Shown here piece by piece: positions 1-5,877 of a DNA stretch of 7,743 bases. Both the position numbers and the translations under genes were made by a program. Every line of letters starts with the position of its first letter. Position 1 is the stretch's first letter. The notes beneath the pieces were generated by a model, which was not told the DNA's origin, did no database searches, and was given only the letters and a program-made list of their open reading frames with translations. The stretch is from NCBI GenBank assembly GCA_019348365.1, contig JAHWJO010000205.1:1-7743 (forward strand). Reading direction: 5' to 3'. Origin of the DNA: Armatimonadota bacterium (lineage in GTDB: Bacteria > Armatimonadota > DTGP01 > JAHWJO01).

Positions 1-1
1 C

Positions 2-844
<843 letters not shown>

Positions 845-848
845 AGGC

Positions 849-893
849 ATGTTTACCAATATAGAAACGGGCGGCGTATTGATGGAGTCCTGA
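849..893 (+). CDS. Possible 14-residue leader ORF between DUF1501 and the next gene
   Basis: An ATG five bases after the DUF1501 stop opens a 14-codon frame (MFTNIETGGVLMES) that ends in TGA one base before the ATG of the gene at 895. This layout would allow translational coupling across the gap. The bases after the stop resemble those after the orphan DUF1501 stop at 1570 (GTGAAGGCATG versus GTGAAAGATG). The ATG may therefore be the remnant start of a gene formerly coupled to DUF1501 rather than a functional leader. There is no independent coding evidence at this length, and it may be chance. Confidence 0.2.
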   Translation: MFTNIETGGVLMES

Positions 894-894
894 A

Positions 895-1398
895 ATGGCT
901 CATTTAATTTTTCCTGAGAAGGCTATAATCAGAATTTTTGCTGCTGGCGCGAAGGGGGAACACCCATTCAGAGTGCCAAACGTCGTGTTCTGCGTACGAA
1001 CATTTGCCAGGCTGAAGAATGATTATAAACTCGCCCCTTTCTTCAGCGACTCCGAAGGCGTGGTGACTATTACTCGGGAATTGTGTGAAATATATGCGGC
1101 AGCAGAACTGGATACTGGCCTGATGGATTATCGGCCTATCTCGGATTGCTTTCCTTTGGTTGAAATCTATTATTGGTCCGAAGAAGAATTGGAAAGAGCC
1201 ATCGAAGGACGAAAGACGTGGGGGCTATTGAGCGCAGAGCGTCAACTTTGGAGTTCAGTGGATGAATTGATTAATAAGTATCGAACCACTGCCAACAGGC
1301 TACTAAGATCTCCGATACCCGGTGTGAACAGGATACGAGACGAATGGGATGGAAGTAAAGACTTCATCGAGTACAAATACTACGTTAATCTCAAATAA
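895..1398 (+). CDS. Hypothetical protein, 167 residues, AT-rich gene
   Basis: I do not recognise this protein. The ATG at 895 is preceded by GGAG at 884-887, a good Shine-Dalgarno with a 7-base spacer. There is no signal peptide or membrane segment. The N-terminal half is beta-rich, with RVPNVVFCVRTFARLKNDY followed by FFSDSEGVVTITRE. This alternation, with a conserved-looking D-x-E-G turn, is what an Ig-like or transthyretin-like domain would show, but that is a guess. The middle (AAAELDTGLMDYRPISDCFP) leads into an acidic helix YWSEEELERAIEGRKTWG, and the C-terminal part is charged. Base composition and codon use are clearly more AT-rich than the DUF1501 gene before it and the genes after 1986, suggesting recent acquisition. 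It is bracketed by two DUF1501 3' ends. A cytoplasmic accessory protein is likely; the function is unknown. Confidence 0.8.
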   Translation: MAHLIFPEKAIIRIFAAGAKGEHPFRVPNVVFCVRTFARLKNDYKLAPFFSDSEGVVTITRELCEIYAAAELDTGLMDYRPISDCFPLVEIYYWSEEELERAIEGRKTWGLLSAERQLWSSVDELINKYRTTANRLLRSPIPGVNRIRDEWDGSKDFIEYKYYVNLK

Positions 1399-1405
1399 GA
1401 TATGG

Positions 1406-1426
1406 GCCTGCTATTGAGGCTTTTTT
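1406..1426 (+). terminator. Candidate weak intrinsic terminator
   Basis: Eight bases after the stop of the 895 gene, GCCT (1406-1409) pairs with AGGC (1417-1420) across a 7-base loop. It is followed directly by six T residues (1421-1426). One further G-T pair can extend the stem. A 4-5 bp stem is short for a rho-independent terminator, so this is a candidate only. If it works, it would separate the 895 gene from the fragments downstream. Confidence 0.35.
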
Positions 1427-1469
1427 CACAGATGTTGATACTGCACTCTATAACCCGCCAATAGAAGGC

Positions 1470-1570
1470 CTCATTGGGATGATCACATGCGGCTCACCTA
1501 CCAGCACCAGGGGTGGCAGTTCCGGCTGAGGGACATGTCGGGGACTATAATCGAACAGTTTATAGGGTGA
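1470..1570 (+). pseudogene. Orphan DUF1501 3' end (C-terminal remnant)
   Basis: In frame to TGA at 1568-1570, the remnant reads DHMRLTYQHQGWQFRL and then RDMSGTIIEQFIG. Against the last 29 residues of the intact copy (DHTRLTYKSQGRQFRL and onward), 17 of 29 are identical and most others are conservative, and both end at the same codon. Just upstream, CTCATTGGGATG would give LIGM, matching the QMGI that precedes DH in the intact protein. That is one frame away, as if a single G had been lost between ATG and GAT (about 1479-1483). Upstream of about 1461 the resemblance stops and no metal-site motifs are present. This is therefore a non-functional tail, not a complete gene. It is diverged in sequence, so it came from a different DUF1501 paralog rather than a recent tandem duplication. 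Confidence 0.8.
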
Positions 1571-1573
1571 AAG

Positions 1574-1942
1574 ATGAATATATCGGATGACGAGACTTAT
1601 GAAGAGATCGCAGCGACGTATTAGTGCCTGGAGATCGCCCGGCTGAATGAGATTCTGAAAACCCATGGGATTCGGGATAAGCGCTTGCGAGAGCGAATCT
1701 GCTCCGATTTCTTCGCCGAATCCGGAGCCTTTCTGGATTCGGGATGGTTCAAAGGGGATGAGAAGAAAGTCACTCCGGAGATCTGCTTTTCCGAACGGGA
1801 CGAATCCAGAGAGATCCGGACCCTTTACATGCGTTCCAAAGACTTTGCATTCCATGAATACGCGGCGGGAGATGTTTACTGGTACTTTGATGAGCACCAG
1901 GAAGATGCCTCCGAGATTGAAACGGGAACTGATGAACCCTGA
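1574..1942 (+). pseudogene. Small hypothetical gene interrupted by an in-frame TAG
   Basis: The ATG lies three bases after the orphan DUF1501 stop (TGA AAG ATG), a spacing that suggests translational coupling. The frame runs MNISDDETYEEIAATY, then TAG at 1622-1624, then stays open without a shift through CLEIARLNEILKTHGIRD to TGA at 1940-1942. The two halves join into one convincing protein of about 122 residues, with an acidic helical N-terminus followed by LRERICSDFFAESGAFLD and a C-terminal HEYAAGDVYWYFDEH and DASEIETG. I do not recognise the family. There is no signal or membrane segment, and composition is intermediate between the AT-rich 895 gene and the GC-rich flanks. The simplest reading is a nonsense mutation in a gene that was intact. 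Alternatives are a shorter protein from the TTG at 1685 (85 residues, no clear Shine-Dalgarno), TAG readthrough, or a sequencing error. Confidence 0.6.
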
Positions 1943-1985
1943 TCTGGTCTGGGATTACTCTCTGTATCTGTTAACGGGTCAAATT

Positions 1986-2471
1986 TTATCGCGACAGCCG
2001 GAGGGCGGCAATTCCCGTCCCCACTGCCAGCGCATCCTCCAGCAGCGCGATGACCGAGTCCGGCAGGCCGGTAGCTTCTCCCGCGTTCTTTCGCAGATGG
2101 TACATCCCGTAAGTCGCCGCGAGGGCCGCCAGCGCCCCCGCCACCGCCCCGGACCGCTCGAACCCGTCCTCGCTCGCGGTGCAGGCCGCCCCCGCCACCG
2201 CCCCGGAGAGCGCGCGGAAGATCACGCTCGGCAGCATGGTGCGCGCGGGGGTGAACGGCATCTTGTCCATCAGCAGCTCGCCCGCCGCCGCCATGCCGAG
2301 CAGCGCCGGGGCGTTCTCCGACGCCAGCGGCTCCAGCGGGGTGTTCCGCAGGGGCGGATTGTGGTACTTTTCGGCGTGGTAGCTCAGGATCGCCGGGGCC
2401 GTCATCGAGCGCATCCCCGCGACCGCCCCCATTCCCAGCGCGCGTAACAGGTTCGCCTGCGTGGTGGTCAT
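1986..2471 (-). CDS. DUF4126-like integral membrane protein
   Basis: A 161-residue hydrophobic protein. The N-terminal LLRALGMGAVAGMRSMTAPA is the hallmark of DUF4126-type membrane proteins, whose biochemical role is unknown. About five hydrophobic stretches can be seen: residues 8-29, 54-67, 79-97, 108-125 and 138-157, several of them glycine/alanine rich. The second ATG (2471) is chosen as the start because AAAGGGAG lies at 2475-2482 just before it. The upstream in-frame ATG at 2486 has no Shine-Dalgarno and would add only MERET. The stop is TAA. It follows the two DUF1990-like genes on the same strand but is separated from them by a repeat-containing gap of about 150 bases, so it may have its own promoter. 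It faces the broken gene at 1574-1942 tail to tail. Confidence 0.85.
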   Translation of the reverse strand: MTTTQANLLRALGMGAVAGMRSMTAPAILSYHAEKYHNPPLRNTPLEPLASENAPALLGMAAAGELLMDKMPFTPARTMLPSVIFRALSGAVAGAACTASEDGFERSGAVAGALAALAATYGMYHLRKNAGEATGLPDSVIALLEDALAVGTGIAALRLSR

Positions 2472-2500
2472 CGTCTCCCTTTCCATTAACGGCTATATGG

Positions 2501-2579
2501 AACCGCAGATGAACGCAGATGAACGCGGATAAGGATCACGTACCAGCCCATCTGCGTCTATCTGCGTTCATCTGCGGTT
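2501..2579. repeat. Inverted repeat with internal tandem CAGATGAACG units
   Basis: The left arm AACCGCAGATGAACGCAGAT (2501-2520) is matched perfectly by its reverse complement at 2560-2579. The next ten bases pair imperfectly (2521-2530 with 2550-2559), giving a stem of about 30 bp around a loop of about 19 bases. Each arm is itself built from short tandem units of the type CGCAGATGAA. Dispersed repeats of this appearance are common in intergenic regions of several environmental phyla. The element lies between the DUF1990-like pair and the DUF4126-like gene, where it could act as an mRNA-stabilising or terminating hairpin for the pair, or simply be a non-autonomous mobile repeat. Confidence 0.8.
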
Positions 2580-2596
2580 TAATTCTCAAGGGGTTT

Positions 2597-2611
2597 CTCT
2601 GCGCCTCTGCG
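2597..2611. repeat. Short tandem motif CTCTGCG-C-CTCTGCG
   Basis: CTCTGCG occurs twice, separated by one C, within TTTCTCTGCGCCTCTGCGG, 18 bases beyond the large inverted repeat and just downstream of the stop of the DUF1990-like gene. I have seen similar strings beside the same kind of intergenic repeat in environmental genomes, so it may be part of one composite element, but this is recalled rather than tested. Confidence 0.45.
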
Positions 2612-2623
2612 GTGAGTAAGAAT

Positions 2624-3325
2624 TCATGTCTCCGTCGGTTCCGTGCGCTGCGGGGTGATGTCCCCCCGGTGGGCCAGCTCGCCCGGCGCGGCGACCGGCT
2701 TTCGCACGGGCTGGTGCGCCAGCCGCCGGAGACGCTTCGGGGCGAGGTGCCGCCACAGGATCCGCATCGGGTCGCCGATGATCATGAATCCCAGCTTCAT
2801 CCACCAGGTCGGGAAGTCGCCGAGCTGCCAGTGGGCCTCGATCTTGAAGGTGACTTCGCCCGTCCGGTGCTCTTTCGCGAGCAGGAACCACTCCGCCCCC
2901 CGCTCGATGTGCCCCTCCAGCGTGTCGTAGCGGAACCCGAAGAACGTCCGGTCCTCCAGCGTCTCCTCGCGCACGCTGTGGACCCGCACCCCGTTCAGGA
3001 ACCGGAACCCCAGCACTTTGATCTCCAGCAGCATGTCCCGGCCCACGAACGGCTCCGCCGGGTCGTAGTGGCCGACGACGATGCGCGGGTCGGAGAAGTC
3101 GTAGTTCATCAGGCCCTGCTTCGCCCGCTCGAACACGCCGTCCGCCACGGGAGGGCCGGTCATTTCGATCCCGATGGGGGCCTCCGACCCGTCCACGGTC
3201 CAGCCGTTTTCGGGGATCATCTCCTCGAAGGGCGCGTCGAAGTTGACCTTACGGCGCTCCAGGTCCGCGAGGTGCGCCTTCATCGCCTCTTCGGGCCAGC
3301 CTCTCAGGAAGCGCCAGAGGGCCAT
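2624..3325 (-). CDS. DUF1990-like protein (second gene of a tandem pair)
   Basis: A protein of 233 residues. The core at about residues 70-205 resembles DUF1990: GHYDPAEPFVGRDMLLEIKV (84-103), VRVHSVREE (113-121), and the signature-like FGFRYDTLEGHIERGAEWFL (129-148), where the family usually has G-x-x-Y-G-T-L-x-G-H-x-x-x-G-E-E. It is followed by FKIEAHWQLGDFP and IIGDPMRILWRHLAPKRL. DUF1990 proteins have no settled biochemical role. There is no signal peptide. The ATG at 3325 is preceded by a strong Shine-Dalgarno, GAGGAGGAG, inside the last codons of the upstream gene. The gap to that gene's stop is only 3 bases, so the pair is surely co-transcribed and probably translationally coupled. The last 30 residues are proline- and charge-rich and look disordered. 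It is longer than a minimal DUF1990 domain because of extensions at both ends. Confidence 0.8.
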   Translation of the reverse strand: MALWRFLRGWPEEAMKAHLADLERRKVNFDAPFEEMIPENGWTVDGSEAPIGIEMTGPPVADGVFERAKQGLMNYDFSDPRIVVGHYDPAEPFVGRDMLLEIKVLGFRFLNGVRVHSVREETLEDRTFFGFRYDTLEGHIERGAEWFLLAKEHRTGEVTFKIEAHWQLGDFPTWWMKLGFMIIGDPMRILWRHLAPKRLRRLAHQPVRKPVAAPGELAHRGDITPQRTEPTET

Positions 3326-3328
3326 CCG

Positions 3329-4003
3329 TCACTCCTCCTCGCGGTCTTTGGCGACGAATGTCGGGGTGTCCAGCTCCCCCTGATCGGCGAGGGTGTCCGT
3401 CACCTCGTTCGTCTCGACGTGGACCTCGCCATGAATCCAGCCGCCGCTCGCCTTCGCCACCCGCTCGACAAACGTGACCCATGTGAGGGTCTGCATCCCC
3501 TTTCCGAAGAGCTGGTAGCCGACGTACCGGAGAGGGTCGCTGGAGCGCGCCCGGCTCCGGATGCGAAACTTCAGCCGTCCCGTCCGGTCGTAGTACGCCC
3601 CGAAGGTGATCCGCCCCGCTTCCGGGTGGCCGTCCAGCGTGCGGAGCGTGAGGCTCCGGTCGTCCTTGTGGACCACCCGGACGTGGCAGATTCCGGCGTG
3701 CCGGATCTCAATCGCCATCTCCATGTCGAGGTCCAGCGGTCCGGCGGAGCCGTCAGGAAAATAGTTGAAGCAGGCGATCTCCCCCGGCGCGAAAGCGGGG
3801 AAATCCTCCACCACGAGCCGGAATAGCTCCTCGGGGGTGCAGCGCGTCCCCTCGATGACCGCCCAGTAGTCGCGCTGGAGCAGCGGGCCCGCCCCGTCGG
3901 TCGCGGGGACGACCTCCTGCCCCACATCCGCCGCCGGAATGGACTCGTTGACCTGAAGCTCTTCGTCGAGCGCCTCGGTGGACTGGCCCCTCTGTCGACC
4001 CAT
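3329..4003 (-). CDS. Second, diverged DUF1990-like protein (first gene of the pair)
   Basis: A protein of 224 residues. The first 40 are polar and probably disordered. The folded part starts at RDYWAVIEGTRCTPEELFRL (44-63) and includes CFNYFPDG, then VVHKDDRSLTLRTLDGHPEA (110-129) running into GRITFGAYYDRTGRLKFRIR. The TLDGHPEAG block corresponds to TLEGHIERG in the next gene and to the DUF1990 signature, and RSRARSSDPLRYVGYQLFGK corresponds to the family's C-terminal region. I read the two genes as diverged paralogs, with this one less certain. There is no signal peptide. The C-terminus is acidic (AKDREEE) because its codons double as the Shine-Dalgarno of the downstream gene. The chosen ATG at 4003 has only a weak GGGG-type ribosome site upstream. 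A structured 5' leader may precede it (4026-4093). Confidence 0.7.
   Translation of the reverse strand: MGRQRGQSTEALDEELQVNESIPAADVGQEVVPATDGAGPLLQRDYWAVIEGTRCTPEELFRLVVEDFPAFAPGEIACFNYFPDGSAGPLDLDMEMAIEIRHAGICHVRVVHKDDRSLTLRTLDGHPEAGRITFGAYYDRTGRLKFRIRSRARSSDPLRYVGYQLFGKGMQTLTWVTFVERVAKASGGWIHGEVHVETNEVTDTLADQGELDTPTFVAKDREEE
3332..3340 (-). promoter_or_regulatory. Shine-Dalgarno of the downstream DUF1990-like gene, inside the upstream CDS
   Basis: On the minus strand GAGGAGGAG, followed by TGACGG, precedes the ATG at 3325. The site is encoded by the last codons of the upstream gene, whose stop codon TGA lies between it and the next start. Termination and re-initiation are therefore within a few bases of each other, which fixes the start of the second gene and supports coupled translation. 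Confidence 0.75.
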
Positions 4004-4025
4004 TTCTACCCCGTTCCCCAGACGT

Positions 4026-4093
4026 TCGCCTCCGCATGTGGAAGCGCATAATTGGGTTCCCCGAACCGGGGTCTCTCAAACGTACGGAGGCGA
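4026..4093 (-). promoter_or_regulatory. Candidate structured leader upstream of the DUF1990-like pair
   Basis: TCGCCTCCG (4026-4034) is the exact reverse complement of CGGAGGCGA (4085-4093). Inside it, CCCCG (4059-4063) pairs with CGGGG (4067-4071) around AAC, so two nested hairpins can form. The outer stem ends 22 bases before the ATG at 4003 on the minus strand. There is no T tract, so it is not a standard terminator of the DUF6438-like gene that ends at 4237. It could be a leader structure of the DUF1990-like pair, or chance in GC-rich DNA. The rest of 4004-4236 shows no convincing gene. Confidence 0.3.
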
Positions 4094-4236
4094 GGAAAGG
4101 CCGACGCGGAAAGCAGGCGGCGCAGGCAGAGCGAGAGGGGCGCCCAGGCGTGCAGCCGGTGATCGGTCCCGATGAGCCGTTGGGTGACTCCGTCCCGGTA
4201 TGCCTTGCGCGTATCGGGCCGGGTGAGCCGTTCCGG

Positions 4237-5298
4237 TTAAAAGTCCGTTTCCCCGACGTTTGGGTTCTCGATGATGGTCTCCCCTTTCGGGTCCGCCACG
4301 GCTTCGAGGATGAGGTCGGTGTACTGTCCCCGGCTGACGGTCGCTTTGACTCGGGCGTTCGGCTGGGTGGGGCGCTTCGGATCCCGGAATTCGAGCAGGT
4401 AATCCCCTGCCGGAAGGGAGACCTCGAACCGCCCGTTCGCGTCGGCGCGGACCCGCGTCACCTCCTGGCCGGTCCGGGGAGAGCGGATGAGGAGGATCGC
4501 GTCCTGGATGGGCCGGGGGTCGCGCTCGCTGCCCGGCCCCTCGTAGAGGATCGGGCCGTCCAAAACGATCCCGCGAAGGCCGGAGGTCCCGTCGCCCAGG
4601 CGGGCCGGGGGAGTCACCGTTTCGGTGGCGGAGCCGGGGCGCGGCGTGGGCTTCAGCACAGAATTCGGAGCGGGATTCGGGGAGGGTTTGAGAGCCGTTC
4701 CTGTGGGAGTCCATCGGATCTCCGAAGCGATCCCCTGAATCGCCTTGCCGAGGGTCCACAGCTCCATCGGCCCGGCGTCCCAGTGGCTCGTGACCGTCTT
4801 GCGGGTTCCCCCGCGCGTGACGGAGAGGACGACGGCAGGCGGCTCCTCCCAGATGATCCCGGGCGACTCCGGTCGGGGATCGGTCGGCTCGGCGTCGGCG
4901 GCATAACGGTCCCGGAGGCTGAAGAATTTGAAGGCCTGGATCAGGCTGGACAGGCGGTCGAATTCGCTGCGGGAGATCGTGCCCCGGAATTGGCCGATCC
5001 GATCCGCGTTGGAGTGGCCCGTGTACAGGGCGGTGCCGTCCCGGCGCAGCACGATCTTATAGGCGGGGCCGGGCGCGAAGCCGGGCTGCCGCTCCAGGGT
5101 GACTTCGGTGGTGGGGCCGGTGGGCACCCGGAGGGAGGCCGCGCCGGGAGGAGCGGTAGCGGGCCGCGCCGGGGCAGTGCGGGCCGGTGCAGGCCGATTC
5201 GGGGCAGGCCGGGGGGCCGCCAGCGCGGGACTCATCGGAACTCTATCAGCCATGAGGGTGAGGCTGATCAGAAGAAGGGCGTAGGTGCGGGGGTACAT
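4237..5298 (-). CDS. Exported protein with DUF6438-like and carboxypeptidase-regulatory-like domains
   Basis: A protein of 353 residues. The ATG at 5298 is preferred over one 17 codons upstream because AGGGAAGGAA lies six bases before it (5305-5314) and it opens a signal peptide: MYPRTYALLLISLTLMAD, ending at about SPALAA. Next comes a proline/alanine linker (residues about 28-54). Residues about 65-205 resemble DUF6438: TLERQPGFAPGPAYKIVLRR, DG, then FRGTISRSEFDRLSSLIQAF and FKFFSLRDRYAAD, then VVLSVTRGGTRKTVTSHWD. In that family the first strand normally carries a C-x-x-x-C-P pair; here the cysteines are replaced (GFAPGP). A second low-complexity linker leads to about 245-345, with GLRGIVLDGPI, TRVRADANGRFEVSLPAGDY and LLEFRDPKRP, the pattern of a CarboxypepD_reg/prealbumin-like beta domain. 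It is probably periplasmic or surface exposed, with a binding or structural role. It lies 233 bases upstream of the DUF1990-like pair, so it is probably transcribed separately. Confidence 0.7.
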   Translation of the reverse strand: MYPRTYALLLISLTLMADRVPMSPALAAPRPAPNRPAPARTAPARPATAPPGAASLRVPTGPTTEVTLERQPGFAPGPAYKIVLRRDGTALYTGHSNADRIGQFRGTISRSEFDRLSSLIQAFKFFSLRDRYAADAEPTDPRPESPGIIWEEPPAVVLSVTRGGTRKTVTSHWDAGPMELWTLGKAIQGIASEIRWTPTGTALKPSPNPAPNSVLKPTPRPGSATETVTPPARLGDGTSGLRGIVLDGPILYEGPGSERDPRPIQDAILLIRSPRTGQEVTRVRADANGRFEVSLPAGDYLLEFRDPKRPTQPNARVKATVSRGQYTDLILEAVADPKGETIIENPNVGETDF

Positions 5299-5376
5299 GG
5301 CGGTTTCCTTCCCTGAGGCGATAAGGGAGATGCGCTTCTTCTCGGGCAACTGATGCCTCTGACGAGGAGGGTCGTC

Positions 5377-5407
5377 TTGATGTCAGGTCTGAATGTACTC
5401 CTATTAT
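5377..5407 (+). promoter_or_regulatory. Weak candidate promoter upstream of the small acidic gene
   Basis: TTGATG (5377-5382) and TATTAT (5402-5407) resemble -35 and -10 boxes, but the 19-base spacer is longer than ideal. A start here would give the gene at 5574 a leader of about 160 bases. This divergent gap (5299-5573) is AT-richer than its neighbours, as promoters often are. A second candidate closer to the gene is listed separately; neither is secure. Confidence 0.25.
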
Positions 5408-5493
5408 GAGCAAAAGAGACGGTTCGATCACACGGTAGCTAAGGATCAGTCTATATCGTGAGTTCACCGCCCGATGATGAGGAGAGCCGTAGG

Positions 5494-5523
5494 TTTCAAC
5501 CCCTTATCTACGGTTCATATAAA
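5494..5523 (+). promoter_or_regulatory. Candidate promoter with overlapping inverted repeat
   Basis: TATAAA (5518-5523) is a good -10 match. It has a poor -35 (TTTCAA, 5494-5499) at an 18-base spacing. The would-be spacer overlaps an inverted repeat, CCGTAG (5487-5492) and CTACGG (5508-5513), which could be an operator. Transcription from here would give a leader of about 40 bases to the ATG at 5574. Confidence 0.3.
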
Positions 5524-5573
5524 TAATGACGAGAAACAGAAACGCTTTGTTTCGTGAGAGGACGGGAAATCAG

Positions 5574-5762
5574 ATGGCCGATCCGAAGAACGCGCCGGAA
5601 GCTCCCGGCGATAAGGACCCCAAAGCCCCCTTCGTCGGAGACCTGCTGCCCTCGAACGCGGCGGGAGAGGGCGAAGAGCCGATGACCTGGGAAGAGATCG
5701 ATGCGGCGGCGGATCAGGCGCTGGCGCATGGCGATGAGCTGGCCCGGAAGGGCCCTCAATAA
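5574..5762 (+). CDS. Small acidic hypothetical protein, 62 residues
   Basis: I do not recognise this protein. It is rich in Asp, Glu, Ala and Pro: MADPKNAPEAPGDKDPKAPF, then a likely helical C-terminus with MTWEEIDAAADQALAHGDEL. There is no signal peptide or membrane segment, and the N-terminal half looks disordered. The ATG at 5574 is chosen because GAGAGGACGGGA lies 5-16 bases upstream. An in-frame ATG at 5526 would add MTRNRNALFRERTGNQ but has no Shine-Dalgarno and lies within a likely leader hairpin. Codon use is like the GC-rich neighbours, which supports it as a real gene despite its size. It stands alone on the plus strand, divergent from the DUF6438-like gene and convergent with the large gene ending at 5878. 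Confidence 0.6.
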   Translation: MADPKNAPEAPGDKDPKAPFVGDLLPSNAAGEGEEPMTWEEIDAAADQALAHGDELARKGPQ

Positions 5763-5877
5763 TGCCTTCCATCCCCCGGGGAGAGTGACAAAAGCGATGG
5801 GCTCATGAGACAGAACAGGTGAAGGTGAAAGCCCGAAGGGGTGCGGATCCGTCTCCCGGCCCGATCATGGATGCGGC

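Noticed and set aside
1448..1897. Minus-strand open frame of 149 codons
   Set aside because: It spans both the DUF1501 remnant and the broken small gene in antisense; both plus-strand readings make better protein sense.
1665..2447. Plus-strand open frame of 260 codons
   Set aside because: Its first part is out of frame with the broken gene and the rest is antisense to the DUF4126-like gene; the product is Arg/His/Gln-rich without motifs.
2519..3826. Long plus-strand open frame of 435 codons
   Set aside because: It overlaps both DUF1990-like genes on the opposite strand, is rich in Arg, Pro, His and Val as antisense frames in GC-rich DNA are, begins inside the intergenic repeat, and has no recognisable motif.
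4036..5316. Long plus-strand open frame of 426 codons
   Set aside because: It is antisense to the signal-peptide protein at 4237-5298, is Gly/Arg-rich, and runs through the other gene's start region; the minus-strand frame has a Shine-Dalgarno, signal peptide and domains.
5484..5516. Group II intron domain V resemblance (GAGCCGTA ... TACGGTTC)
   Set aside because: Only the basal stem matches. The GNRA loop, the two-base bulge and the upper helix are missing, and there is no reverse transcriptase or other intron domain nearby, so I do not call an intron.
5763..5877. Gap between the convergent genes, searched for a bidirectional terminator
   Set aside because: It has short palindromes (CCCCGGGG near 5774, CGGATCCG near 5844) but no strong stem followed by a T tract on either strand.
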